DNA from: Stomorhina lunata
Taxonomy: Eukaryota; Arthropoda; Insecta; Diptera; Rhiniidae
Length of the DNA: 64,000 bases
Direction: 5' to 3'
Assembly (NCBI GenBank): GCA_933228675.1
Contig: OW121742.1
Coordinates: forward strand, 125,465,983-125,529,982
Shown here: piece after piece, positions 12,905 to 24,068 of the stretch
Layout: every line of letters begins with the position of its first letter
Numbering within the stretch: position 1 is the first letter of the stretch
Program-made: the position numbers and the translations under genes
Notes under the pieces: generated by a model
Told to the model about the DNA's origin: nothing
Seen by the model: the letters and a program-made list of their open reading frames with translations, nothing else
The model's database searches: none

Positions 12905-13690
12905 AAATTGCCTATTTATTCTCTGGATTCTGTCTTCCTGAGTTGAACATTAGCCCTGGTTTGGCACAGATCTCTCTACAAGATAACTCAGTGTAACAGT
13001 ATCCATCTTCTTTGGATGCTAGGCCACAGGAAAATACCAAGGAACTGTATAGCTTACGAGTACTTGAGATAACCTTACAAATTTCAGATGATCTGGAATC
13101 TGATTTAGATGTGTTCGTAATGGCAGGATACTGTCTGATTCGAAAGCACAATTGTAGGCTAAAGGTTAACACAACTTTTTACAGAAGCTAAGGTGACAAG
13201 GAGGAGTTTACAAAACATAATGTGAATCCAGAACAAAATCCACCACTGAAACAAGAACTCAGTCCAGAATTGCATTCAGAACTTCATAAAAAGCCTCTAG
13301 ATTCTGAATTCAATATAAGACCTGGATCTTCACAGATCTGACGACAAGATGGCTCATCATATCATAATTAATTTACTGAGTTACATAATGAATTTATTCC
13401 AGACACTTGTGTCCACCTTAGAAAGGGAGCGTTCCTTTAGATTACTGTTACTATGAAGACCGGATGTATGTTTTAGAAAGCACACGGTTAGGCAGAAGAC
13501 ATTTCCAAAAGTTGTGTTAACGACGAGGAGGATTCTATAAAACATATATCTCTGCACTTGCTCTAACTCTGGGCTCTCATTCCTTCGGATTCCTAGACGA
13601 TCCGGCTGACGTATTTTTAAGGCGATCAGGATGGTTTAGTGGAACTAAAGTGATTAGGAACTGAAACCGAACTTGAACAAAAGAAAACTG
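12905..13690 (+). mobile_element. Jockey-like LINE relic: RNase H region and 3' end
   Basis: Broken plus-strand translation resembles the RNase H domain and C-terminal zinc-knuckle tail of fly non-LTR elements. Traces are SLDSVFL near 12920, then a HLLWMLGHRKIPRN.IA stretch (usual form WVPGHxDIPGN) at about 13000-13060. A second decayed tail at about 13440-13640 carries VRQ..F, ESIEHL-like and SHSF.FLDD traces. Many stops and frameshifts show it is dead. The homologous segments at 25.4, 35.1 and 17.2 kb support the family call. Confidence 0.6.
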
Positions 13691-14260
13691 GACCTGAACT
13701 TGACTCTTGCTAAAGTTGCTTTCCAGCTCTTGCCTTACCATAAACTACGGGACTAACTCTTTTCAGAAATATTTCTTTTCAGACCTAGATGATCTGGTAG
13801 ATATAAGATATTGGCTGACTTAAGAGCTTTTTAAAGCGACGCGATGGAAGAAGAATGAACCGTAAAAGGATGAAGAATAAGAAGAAGCTGTTACTAAAGA
13901 AGGGAAGTGGGATTAACGAGATTTGTTTAGACTAAGCACTTACTTAAATGGTTACTTAAGACACTGAAACTGGACTTGAACAAAAAGGACTAGAGCTGAA
14001 CTGGACTTTTGCTAAAGTTGCTTTCCTGCTCTTGTCCTGCCACACACTACGGGACTAACTCTAGGCTCTAGTTTCTTTTCAGACCTAGACTATCTGGCCG
14101 ACTTAAGAGCTTTTTAAAACGATTCCGATTTAAGAAGACAGATCCGTAAAAGGAAGAAAAATGAGAAAAGGCTGTTACTGAAGAAGGGAAGTGGGATTAA
14201 CGAGATTTGCTTAGACTAAGCACTTACTTAAATGGTTACTTAAGACACTGAAACCGAACT
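13690..14260 (+). repeat. Duplicated LINE tail segment
   Basis: Two adjacent copies of a roughly 300 bp unit are present. Each includes TTAAGAGCTTTTTAAA, AAGAAGGGAAGTGGGATTAA and the terminal phrase ACTTACTTAAATGGTTACTT. They end near 13965 and 14245, and a third copy ends near 18490. The unit follows LINE 3' sequences each time, so it is probably part of that element's end. Confidence 0.6.
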
Positions 14261-14264
14261 TAAA

Positions 14265-15500
14265 CAAAAAATAACTGGACCTTGAACTGGACTTTTGGTA
14301 AAGTTGCTTCCAATTCCGATGGTTTAGCTTTAGTAGAACTGAAAACAAACAGGAACTGAACTGGGGCTGAAAAAAAAATTTAACCGAATTAAACTGGAAG
14401 CTGAAGAACTGAACTGGAGCTAAGAAAAACAAGAATAGAACTAAAACTGCATCCAGCAGTAAATTCAGAACAATATAAGTAAGTCAACCTTAAATTTATT
14501 TCCTCCACTATACTCCGCATTAACTGAAAGCATAGAAAGTGTGGGCTTTTCAATATTTCTATAACCAACAAACGTCCAAAAATATCCTTAGAAGAGGGTG
14601 TTTTTTTTTTTTTTTTTTTTTTTTTTTGTAACAATTTTGTAAATATATTTTGTTAGATGGTTTTTATGGTCGTTATTATATTTATTCCTACAAGTGGGGT
14701 ATTTTTGTCGTTATTATTTACTGCTGCCACAACTACAAACAAAGAACAGAGCAAATGTTTCTAGAAGTCCACAGTCACAGACACTCAAGCAACGAACCCA
14801 ACTACATTCACTGGCTCATACCCTTCGTATTTAGATCCTTCATATTAACGTCATCGTGTGGTTAATTCAAAGCATATTTCAATACTTGTTTCTGGTAATT
14901 TAAAGAATAATTGGCATTAACGTCATTATAGCGTAATAATCATAAAATGCTTGTACAATTTTATTTGGAATATAACTTAAGTACTTATTTTGGAATAGTG
15001 TAATACAAACTACATAAATGACACATAAACGAGAACTGACTGAGACTGAGACTGAGATTAAAGGATCTTTCATTCTTTCTTTTGGTTGGAGTGAAGGGGG
15101 AAAAATGTCCACATTTGGTTAATACAAAACTGGGGACAATGTTTGGTTGTATTATTAACAAAATAAGAAGTGCTTGTATTCCTAATAATTAAACAAATAA
15201 GTTTTAAGTTGTAGATAAAACCTAATTTGCTAAAGTCCTTTGTTGTGGTTGTAAGCCAAAATAGCTAGAGGGGGGAGGAATTCTAAAGGGGAGCGGGTGA
15301 ATTGTAGGATTTTTTTGGAATAGTAATGGAAAAATTATTGAAATTTTCTATAACATTTAACTTTCTAAACTATTTTTAATATTTTCTCCGTGTTATCAAT
15401 CCCATTTGCATGTCTACGTATGTTTAAGGCAAATCGATTGATGTGGCACTTCTCTAATTCAGTTCTTATTAGGGTTTTCTAGAAATATACACAAGTTCTC
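14265..15500. other. Intergenic DNA with a long poly-T run
   Basis: A T tract of about 24-27 bases at about 14601-14628 could be a retroposon A-tail on the minus strand, but no element body was recognised to its right. Open frames on both strands overlap each other and show no domain. No gene is called. Confidence 0.4.
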
Positions 15501-15512
15501 CTCTGGATTTGG

Positions 15513-15980
15513 TTCATGATCTAGTTTTTAACCCATTACTGAATTCGGTTCTGGAAAATTTCTGGATTCAGTTCTACATATCATCGGTCTCATGTAGAAA
15601 GGTCCTAACTCACACTTTTACGAAATTGAAATTTGTATGATTCCAATGAAATTTAACACAAATACACCTCACAAAATTTAAGGCAATTTAATCAAAATTA
15701 GCGGTTATTTAGGTAATTTTCTAAATAGCCCTAACTTATTCCTAAAAGATTTAGTTTTTAACCCATTTCTGAATCCGGTTCTGGAAGAGTTCTAGATTCA
15801 GTTTTACATATCAACGGTCTCATGTAGAAAGACCCTAACTCACACTTTTTTCGAAATGAATATCTTTTGTGATTTCAATGCATTTATCGCAACTACACCT
15901 CCTTACAAAAATGTAAGGCAATTTTATCATAATTAGCGGTTATTTAAGTACTCTCTACCTTATTTCTAAAAAATATATTT
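15513..15980. repeat. Tandem duplication, about 240 bp unit
   Basis: Two copies start at about 15513 and 15752. Each contains TTTTTAACCCATT.CTGAAT, CATATCATCGGTCTCATGTA and AATTAGCGGTTATTTA. The second is slightly shorter. Non-coding. Confidence 0.8.
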
Positions 15981-15984
15981 TTTT

Positions 15985-17240
15985 AAAAGCCCTATCTAAT
16001 AATAGAAAACTTTCGAATCTTAAAGCTTTCGTTTGGATGTATAATGATTTCTTAAATCAAACTTTTGTCGACATTTTTCGAATAAATAGAAAACTTTCAA
16101 TATTAAAAGCTTTCCTACAGGTAACTTTTAATATCTAAAGTTTTCTACTTAAAACATTAAACAACGAAAGCTTTTCAATAAAAAACTGTCATTATTTATC
16201 TAAAGCTTTCTTATATAAAACTTTCGATGTTGAAAGGTTTTCTATAGTAAACTTTCGATATCGAAAGATTTCTTATATTAAACATTTATCGTCAAAATAT
16301 TTCAGATAGAAAACTTTTTATATAAAACTTTCCTATAGAAAAATTTCAATATGAAAAGCTTTTCTTTAGATAACTTTAATATCTTAAGTTTTCTAAAAAA
16401 CTTTTTATGTTAAAAATTTCTATATAAAACTTTCGACGTCGAAAGGATTTCAATAATAAACATTCTATGTCGAAAGATTTCTTATATAAAACTTTCTTAT
16501 AAAAAATTTAAATATCAATGCTTTCCTATAGGTAACTTTTGATATAAAAAGCTTTTAACTAAAAACATTTCATATCGAAAGCTTTGCGGGAAAAAAGATT
16601 TTCTATATAAAAAAAACTTTTATCGTTCAAATATTTCAGATTTAAAACTTTTTATATCAACAGATTTCCTAAAGATTACTTTAAATATCCAAAGGTTTCT
16701 ACTAAAAACATTACATATGAAGAGCTTTTTAATATAAAAATGCCAATATCTAAAAAATTTCGATATCAAAAGATTTCCCATAATAAACTTTTGATATTAA
16801 AAGATTTTTTATAGAAAACTTTCGATATCAAAAAATTTCTTATATAGAACTTTTGTCGTCGAAATCTTTCGGATTAAAAACATTTTATAACAACAGATAT
16901 CCTAAAGATTACTTTTAATATCCAAAGGTTTTTACTAAAAACATCAAGAGCTTTTTAATATAAATATTCAAAGATTTCCTAAAATCGATTTGAAAGGCTT
17001 TCTAATCATAAACTTTCGATATCGAAAAATTTTCTTTAGAAAACTTTTGATTTCCTTCATAAAACTTTGAATATCGAAAGATTTTATATAGAAAACATTC
17101 GAAGTTTAACTTTCAGTATCGAATGTTACCTATAAAATAATATCAAAAGCTTTCCTATCGAAAGATTTCCGATAAACTTTTAATATCGAAAGATCTCTTG
17201 TAGAAAGCATTCGCAATTGAAAGATTTCCTATGTAGTCGC
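15985..17240. repeat. 31-bp satellite array, GATATC subfamily
   Basis: About 1.25 kb of diverged 31-bp units. The unit reads TTCCTATAGAAAACTTTC followed by GATATCGAAAGAT. The first half shares the CTATAGAAAA core with the arrays at 40.2, 42.8, 47.4 and 49.9 kb. The second half is its own palindrome, CTTTCGATATCGAAAG. Copies are less uniform than at 42.8 kb, suggesting an older array. Confidence 0.75.
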
Positions 17241-17244
17241 GGAT

Positions 17245-17560
17245 TTCCTAATGAAATGACGATGATAAGATTAGACTCGATGAGATAAGGTATGTTTGAA
17301 GGTAACGACGAGAGACTTTTGCAGAAACTGTAGTGACAAGGAGTAGAAGGAGTCACTTGCACTGCCCTATCTTACTAATTCTGGATTCTACTACTTCTTT
17401 TGCAATCTGCGTCAATAATTCTATTAAGAGCCGAGTTAAGAGCTTTTTAAGCAATTCGGGTGGTTCAACGAGGGAGCTAGAAATTTCCGTGATAACTTCA
17501 TAATATAAATGAGTCTGATGTCCAAACTAACGCACTAACCTAACCTACAAATGAGCTCTA
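17245..17560 (+). mobile_element. Jockey-like LINE 3' fragment
   Basis: Decayed C-terminal translation with CTALS and ELRAF traces aligns with the tails at 13.6, 26.3 and 36.0 kb. It ends in CACTAACCTAACCT, close to the ACTTTAACCTAACCT end of the relic at 26.5 kb. Non-functional. Confidence 0.5.
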
Positions 17561-18375
17561 ATCCCATTACAACCTTAAAAAAATACCAAGTATTTATACA
17601 AAATTTAAAAACCATTAAAAAAATTCCCACTAAAAGATGTTATAAAAATTCCCTAAACTAATTTCATGACCTACTCTTCTAGTTTAACGCCAAAAAAATC
17701 ACAACAGGCACTTTAAAAAATCAAATACACTCATAATATAGAGATTAAAATGCTTGAACCTTTGTCCTTTATCATTAAGTCGCGGATTAACCAGTTACTA
17801 ATCCGCAGGATTAACTAAACTAAGTAATAACTAAAAAATTTAAATACAAATTATCCAGGTGTAGTTAACAGTTAAGAGCGAAAACGATAAAACGTGTGTG
17901 TAAAACGCACAAGCTCTTGATCATAAAAAATCTGTTAGAAAAGTGAGCGCGTGAATAAAAGAGCAGGTAGAATTTTTAAGAGAAATTGAGTTAAGGTCAT
18001 AAACTAATAAACACTACGCCAAAAGGTTAAAGGTTATTGTTGAAGAAAATTACTTTTGTAAACATGAAGCCAGAGCGTACTCAGAGGCTGCCTTGAGTTG
18101 GCAAGATGAGAACAAGATCAGAGGCAATATGCCAAGGATGGCGTATTTTCCGTCAATGGGCTTAACAATTTTAGACAATTTTTAATCTTGCGCCTTATTT
18201 GTAACGTCTAAGCATTTTAGCCTTTAAAGAGTGAAAAAGGCGAGTCCATGTTAGCGAAATTACTCACATCTATCACACCTTTTGCAGCTTAAAGTGCAAA
18301 GCCAAGAGAAAGGATGTGCAATAGTTTAGGCGAACATGATTAAGTCTCTTAAACTGAACAGCTTAACTAAAGATC
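17560..18375. other. Intergenic DNA, nothing recognised
   Basis: Mixed composition with no long frame, no tRNA boxes and no transposon protein trace that I could identify. Confidence 0.4.
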
Positions 18376-18500
18376 GTGTCATAAGCTGTGAAAGGAAGAA
18401 GAATGAGAATAAGCTGTTACCAAAGAAGGGAAGTGGGATTAACGAGATTTGTTTAGACTAAGCACTTACTTAAATGGTTACTTAAGACACCTTTTCCCAA
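18375..18500 (+). repeat. Third copy of the LINE tail segment
   Basis: AAGGAAGAAGAATGAGAATAAG through AAGAAGGGAAGTGGGATTAA to TTAAATGGTTACTTAAGACAC nearly repeats the ends at about 13965 and 14245. Confidence 0.7.
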
Positions 18501-19110
18501 CTCCAGAATCAGTCAATTCATGATTGAAAACTTTTAATCTGAATTCAATTTCATTTAACAAAGCTGCCTAGCTTGAGCTAATTTTGATTAATAAAAATTC
18601 CATCTCTTTTTCAAAATTTACTTTTCTACGTCAATCTTTTTATTTGTTTGCTTCTGTTTTCTTTTTTTTTTCTTAGTTTAATTCAACAAATGGTGTATAA
18701 AAATTTTAAATTTAAATAAAAATACTCTTATATTTGTTTAGTTATCAACACCTCCATCTCCATCCCAGTAGTTACCAAATTTACTTTTCTTTTTATTTAG
18801 ATTTTTTTCTATTTTTTATTTTTATTATTTTGTACATAGAAACAATAACAATTTCCTTCCAACTTTACTAATTGTTTTGTCTATTTTCTACTCGTTTTGT
18901 TTTTTCCTCATAAATATGCTAATGTTTTGGGAATTTGTTAAAATAGTGTTGAAAAAATATTCAAATTTTCGTAACACGAGCATTTTAAACGATATCTTAA
19001 ATTCATTTGGTTATGGCAAAGAATCAATCCTAGAATTGCCCGGAATTTGAAATTTATTGAAATCTTTCAAAAATGTCGTAATATTTCGAGGTTAGGTTAT
19101 TACAATCTAA
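18500..19110. other. AT-rich spacer
   Basis: Very AT-rich DNA with T runs. No gene or repeat unit was recognised. Confidence 0.4.
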
Positions 19111-19117
19111 ACTAACC

Positions 19118-19610
19118 TCAAAACCGGAGTTCACATGCCAGACTCATGCACCTAAGCATGTGAGAGCTTGTTATGTGCTCCTTATAGTATTTGCCAGTCA
19201 GACAAAGCAGTACTGGCCAATCGACTATGAAGGGATGAGCTCTAACAGAAAAACGTGTATTGCGTAAGAACGTTCGAGTATCGGTAACGAGTTCCCTGAT
19301 TTCGTTAGAGCACATTCCAAAGTAGTAACGATAAAACAGTGTGACGTAACTCACATTGCTGCGGTGCTCCAGTGGATCAATAGAGTTGGATACTCTACTG
19401 TCACCGATGAGCACTTTCGCTCTCTCCTGCACTCGGTCGAGAAGCTCCAAAATAGACTTTGAAGCACCGGCTTATACATGATATTTGTATTCCATTTTCG
19501 ATCGGATATAGGTGATGTAAATAGTACGGAGATCAGATGAAGTGTAAAATCTCTTACACCGTTTTAGAAAACCGAGGCACTTGAATGCTTCTTTCGACAC
19601 TTGAAAAATG
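19118..19610 (-). pseudogene. Jockey-like LINE reverse transcriptase, C-terminal fragment
   Basis: On the minus strand, an upstream frame-disrupted part reads LGFLKRCKRF, SSDLRTIYITYIR and KMEY. It is followed by an open stretch of about 110 codons starting ELLDRVQERAKVLIGD and containing SIDPLEHRSNVS, LFYRYYFGMCSNEIREL and SVRAHPFIVD. This order is the end of the reverse-transcriptase ORF of fly non-LTR retrotransposons (thumb and C-terminal region). The polymerase core is absent, so it is a 5'-truncated dead copy. Confidence 0.75.
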
Positions 19611-19684
19611 TGATTTGTCCAACAAACATCACATTATATTCTCAAGCCCAGAACATCAAGAGCATCTGATTCCTTAATATTTTC

Positions 19685-20150
19685 ACCGCTCATTTTTTTT
19701 TACTAGAACCAGCACTCAGGGGATGACCCCTATTTATGCAATGCATTGTGTTGGAACTAGAAAAATAGGTTATGGGAGGGGGATAGGTGGAGTGGTGTTT
19801 GTGGACATTTGGTTTGAACTTTCCTAAGACTGGGAAAACTTCTGCGGAAGCAAATTCCACATACGAACTATGAGGCTAAAGAACGAAAACTAAGAAGGAA
19901 TGAACTCTAACAGATAGACGTGTTTTGCGTAAGAAAGTTCGAGTATCGGAAACAAGTTCCCATGAGAGTTGTATTCCATTTTCGGTCGGATATAGGTGAT
20001 GTAAAAAGTATGTAGATCAGATGAAGTTAAGTATCTTTTACACCGTTTTAGAAAATCGAGGAACTTGAATGTTTCTTTCGACACTTGAAAATTGTGATTT
20101 GTCCAAAGATAAGGTAGCCCTGAATCTATATATTTGGGATGCAAATGGGA
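19685..20150 (-). pseudogene. Second jockey-like LINE fragment with 3' end
   Basis: A minus-strand frame contains VSKETFKFLDFLKRCKRY, SSDLHTFYITYIRPKMEYNS and then breaks. A later part includes SVRAHSF-like sequence and FASAEVFPVLGKFK, the usual final motif of these ORFs. It ends at a run of T (minus-strand A-tail) at about 19688-19697, which marks the 3' terminus. It lies immediately upstream of, and in the same orientation as, the fragment at 19118-19610, so the two are separate insertions or a duplication. Confidence 0.7.
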
Positions 20151-20700
20151 TGCAGTTGTTGCCTGGGTTCCCTGCTAACAGGTAAGAACTGTATTCATTT
20201 CTTACTTACACCTCCTCGTGGTACATCCTGAAAACCTGAGCAACCTAGTTCAAAATGCGGTAAACAAGCGGAGTTCTCACTCTTCTAGGTCAAGGCTAAC
20301 GTGAGGGGTAGTTATCTTGGAGCCATTTGCCCTAAGGGTCTAAGATAATTGTACTTGGTAAATTACGAAACCGTAGCGTCTGTTAAACATGTGATAAGTC
20401 TTGATCGTTCTTCTAACACGGGAATGAGCGGTCAACCCAAAGCCATGGCCGCTCAGGTTTCACTAAGCACAAACCGAAAGAATTTCATGGTATTCCTGAC
20501 AAAGACTTGACTTGTTGTAATTGGAGTTGTAGTAATGGATCCTTCCTCTTTAGACGACTCAAGCTTTTCTTTGTTTTCTTCAAGAATTTTAATTAGATTA
20601 GTTAGTCCCAGTTCTTCTAATTCCTTAGATAAAACATCGGAATGTAGAATTCCTAGCTCTTTGCCCTTGACCAAATATGGGTTTGCACAATTTCGATTGA
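20150..20700. other. Unidentified segment with a minus-strand open frame
   Basis: A minus-strand frame of up to 91 codons ends near 20453. It contains a coiled-coil-like acidic/basic stretch (SKELEELGLTNLIKILEE, then KEKLESSKEE). Its ATG lies inside the dispersed element that begins near 20705. It reads as more coding-like than the surroundings but I recognise no family. It may be part of a transposon protein. Confidence 0.3.
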
Positions 20701-20704
20701 GGGC

Positions 20705-20850
20705 GATGTAGGAGATGTTAGATACCAATCAACGGTTCTGATTGGTCTTAACTCATCTTAACATCTCAACTGTAGACACTAACTTCTATATGGTATTATC
20801 CGGGGAACTACGTTAATGTAGTGAGCTTACATGTGCTCGAAAATCTAGGC
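20705..20850 (+). mobile_element. Dispersed ~400-bp element, copy 1 (truncated)
   Basis: It starts GATGTAGGAGATGTTAGATA and follows the element consensus through CAACGGTTCTGATTGGTC and GGGGAACTACGTTAATG to the CTTACATGTGC region, then stops. The other copies are listed at 27.7, 30.2, 36.1, 38.4 and 45.9 kb. Confidence 0.7.
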
Positions 20851-20999
20851 CGTTTGAGTAAGTACTATTCCTATCACGAAATCTAATTCCTAGATTTTTC
20901 TTAAAACAAGCCAATAACAAAGGAGCTATTGAGATGCTTTTAGAAGTCCATTGAAATCTAGAAAGTCAAAAATTTTGAAATATAAATGATAAAGGCTTG

Positions 21000-22300
21000 T
21001 GGCAACTCGATTCAGTTGACCACAGATCCGTCAACTTTTTCGGCCATCGTATAATGAATTGACTGTTCATAAACTGACTCTTAAATTATTTTGATCTCTA
21101 AGTTATGGTTGATTTTGTATTGAGAAATGAATACGGAATTGATAAAGGATTTTTGAAGCAATTGGAGTCACAAAGAAGAAGGATTTTCAAAGAACTCTAA
21201 AGAAAAAGTTCGGGTTTGCTTAACTTTTTCGAATAGAGAAGAATCGTGAGACCAATCAATGACATTGTTCCTTTGGATTTCCATTCATTGGAGTTTCTCC
21301 TCATAAAGTTTACAAAATATTTTGAGGGTTGGTCTATGGAAGAAGGTAGGATCTAGCCAAGCTTCCTAAATGATTCTTCAAATACAAAAAATATTCTGAA
21401 TCTCGATTCACTTCGCTGTTCATTTTCAACGGAATTTTAAGAAGTCTATATAAGTTCTCATTATTCGATGTTACATAGAGGAAAGATAATTATCCAAGAA
21501 ACTGCCGACGGAGTGTGGATGTTGGAATTTTAAAGAAGATTTTCAAAAATGTAGAGACTCTTAAGGAAATCAGTTGGAATTCGTTCAACTCTTTCAAATA
21601 GTGCCGAATTCTGAATGGAAGAAGGTAGCGGAATTTGAGACTTCCTAGATCAAATTTTAGATCCATTAAGTTTTAAAATCTAAAATTTGTATTTGAATCT
21701 CGAATCATTTCGGTGTTTCTGTTCCATGGAGTTCTCAGAAGATGAGTAAATCTCGATTCTTTTCGTTGTTAATTTTCCGCGAAATGTTGAGAAGTCTATA
21801 TAATTTCCCTTTATTCAATGTTCCATAGAGAAAATATTATAATCCAAAAAACCTACGGAATGTGGAAGATGTTGGAATTTCAAAGAAGAGGGATTTTCAA
21901 GTATGTTGCGACTCTTAAGAAAATCATTTCGAATTTGCTCAACTCTTTCAAATAGAGCGGAATTCTGAATGGAAGAAGGTAGATCAAATTTTAGATCCAA
22001 GAAGTTTTAAAATCTAAAATTTGTATTTGAATCTCGAATCATTTCGGTGTTTCTATTTCATGGAATTCTCAGAAGATGAGTTACTGCTAATTTTGATATT
22101 CCACGTAGGAAAGATGAAAAAAAGAAACTGCCGACGGAATCTGGAACTTTTCGAGGTTCATTGATTCTTGAATAATTTGAATTTCCTCTCATTCTTTTCT
22201 TGTTAAGAAAGTTATACCCTGGAAAAGAACCTGTTGAAACTAAGAGTATAATTCGAGCTAAATAGTTTCGAGTTAACAAAACTGATTTGATTGATGGGTA
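21000..22300. repeat. Diverged direct repeats of about 280-360 bp
   Basis: The phrase GAATGGAAGAAGGTAG recurs at about 21616 and 21969, with a related form near 21336. It is followed by ATTTTAGATCCA.GAAGTTTT and TTTGTATTTGAATCTCGAATCA. Blocks at 21400-21600 and 21770-21960 also match. Short open frames here are not supported as genes. Confidence 0.65.
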
Positions 22301-22883
22301 ATTCTGATCTCAGTTTATTATTTTGAATTATTTTCTATCAAGAAAAAAAGTTTAATTTCTTTCACTCTAATTTTTAAGCGCCCACGGGCGTTATTTTAGA
22401 GATGACTGAATTAATAAGACTTGGTATAAATTCATTTTTAATAGTTTTTGTTTTATTAATTTTCTTAAATTTTTGTTTTATATTAAATAATACTTTCTTT
22501 GTTTTTTTTTTCACAAATTTGGAAGGTTGTTGGTTTTTCTTTTTTTTAAATCATTTTAAGGAAATATTTACAATTTTTAACTGCTTTTTTTGGTGGGAAA
22601 AGCAGGAATTAAAATAAAAAAAGAAAAATTAATAATAAAAATTAAATTACAAAAAATATCTCAAAAGAAAGATAGAGAAACAAAACAACAAACAAGCTAC
22701 GACTTTCTTAAATGTTAAAGCTTAAAATCTAGAAAAATATTTTAAACTTAAAGTAGAGTTGATAATACTTAATTAATTAAAATACATTTACAATACACAA
22801 TTTTTGTCATTTTTTTAGCTTTTTGGGAGTTGAAGGAGGAATTTAAGCTACCAGGTAGTGGGGAGAGGGGAGGAACGCGAATT
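22300..22883 (-). other. Probable 3' untranslated region of the Sox gene
   Basis: AT-rich DNA lies directly downstream of the Sox stop codon. Minus-strand AATAAA signals are present (plus-strand TTTATT at about 22452-22457 and 22314-22319), giving candidate poly(A) sites about 430-570 nt after the stop. UTR extent is inference. Confidence 0.4.
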
Positions 22884-24068
22884 TTAGTATAAAACAGGCA
22901 CTGGTCTTCTTAAGGCCTGATCCATTTGCGCCTCCATGCCATTGGGTGTTGAGTTACCCGGTGATGAACCGGGAGATGAGGTGGAGGAGGAATTGTAGAG
23001 ACCGGCGGCTGCTGCGTTGGCGGAATGAGCTGCGTATAGTGAGGGAGCTGAAATGCCTGAGTATATACCGGAATAGAAACTGCTTAAGGTGGTGGGAGGT
23101 AGTTGAGGAGCCTTTTGTGCTTCATGTAAATTGTGAGCCTGATTTGAGGCGGCAGCAGCAGCGGCTTGTGTTTGATGCAATTTAGAGAGAGCCAAAGGAT
23201 CAAAACCACCAAAATAGGGCACGGGATAGGGTTGATCCAAGTGATGAGAGGGTGCAAAGTAAGGAGGTAATTGATGGAAGGGATTATAAGAACCAGAACC
23301 GGGGGCACCATTATTACACATTTTCTGTTGGCCATTGGCTTGCATTTGTAAGGCTCCTTGGGGTCCTTGGGCCAAGGGATTCTTGGGCTTGCGACGTGGA
23401 CGATATTTGTAGTCGGGATGTTCCTTCATGTGCAAAGCTCTTAGACGCTTAGCCTCATCAATGAAGGGACGTTTGTCGGTTTCAGCCAAGAGTTTCCATT
23501 CGGCACCCAGACGTTTAGAGATTTCGGAATTGTGCATTTTGGGATTGTCCTTGGCAATTTGACGTCTTTGTAAACGAGACCAAACCATAAAAGCATTCAT
23601 GGGTCTCTTGATATGACCCTCTTGGCCAGGAGAGGTGGGATGATGATGAGACATTTGACCGGCGGAATTGTGCAAATTGTGAACATTGCCATTCAAAGAA
23701 CCCTGGCTGCCTACACTGCCTGCCGAGCCTATGGAAGAGTTGGGCGAAAGAGTCTGTTGTCCCACGGGAGTTTGCATGTGATTGTGTAGATTGTGGTTAT
23801 GATGTTGCTGGGCAGACATATGACCCATGCTGGCGGTGCCCATAATGGAATTGCCATTTGTGGCACTATGGCCTCCTACAGGAGAACCACCCATGGCTGC
23901 AGAAATGGCAGCCAAACTGCCGGATTGTGAGAAATGCATAACACGCTTTAGATCCATATCTGAAGGGCTGATGGTGCTCTGAGGAGCATAGTCACCGGGA
24001 GTGGGCATATCTAGTCCCTGGCCTCCCAAATGAAATCCATAATTAGGATGCGATGATAAAGCTGCCAT
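22884..24068 (-). CDS. Sox21a: SoxB-group HMG-box transcription factor, Sox21a-like
   Basis: An intact single-exon frame of 394 residues encodes a sequence-specific nuclear DNA-binding factor of the SoxB group. The HMG box spans about residues 151-230: [14 protein letters not shown], the [14 protein letters not shown] helix, [19 protein letters not shown] and the basic end [12 protein letters not shown]. These are hallmark SoxB residues. The LQRRQIAKD variant in helix 1, where most SoxB proteins have GQRRKMA, is my reason for preferring Sox21a over Dichaete, SoxNeuro or Sox21b. The N-terminal third is Ser/Gly/His/Asn-rich. The C-terminal half has a [17 protein letters not shown] block, two alanine runs and ends RRPVPVLY. 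The ATG has a good fly context (TTTCAACATGG). In Drosophila Sox21a acts in gut stem-cell differentiation and neural patterning, which is family knowledge. Group assignment is near certain and the paralogue call is moderate. Confidence 0.93.
   Translation of the reverse strand: MAALSSHPNYGFHLGGQGLDMPTPGDYAPQSTISPSDMDLKRVMHFSQSGSLAAISAAMGGSPVGGHSATNGNSIMGTASMGHMSAQQHHNHNLHNHMQTPVGQQTLSPNSSIGSAGSVGSQGSLNGNVHNLHNSAGQMSHHHPTSPGQEGHIKRPMNAFMVWSRLQRRQIAKDNPKMHNSEISKRLGAEWKLLAETDKRPFIDEAKRLRALHMKEHPDYKYRPRRKPKNPLAQGPQGALQMQANGQQKMCNNGAPGSGSYNPFHQLPPYFAPSHHLDQPYPVPYFGGFDPLALSKLHQTQAAAAAASNQAHNLHEAQKAPQLPPTTLSSFYSGIYSGISAPSLYAAHSANAAAAGLYNSSSTSSPGSSPGNSTPNGMEAQMDQALRRPVPVLY

Noticed and set aside
22946..23452. 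Other-frame open frames within the Sox coding region
   Set aside because: Shadows of the real minus-strand frame, which carries an intact HMG box.
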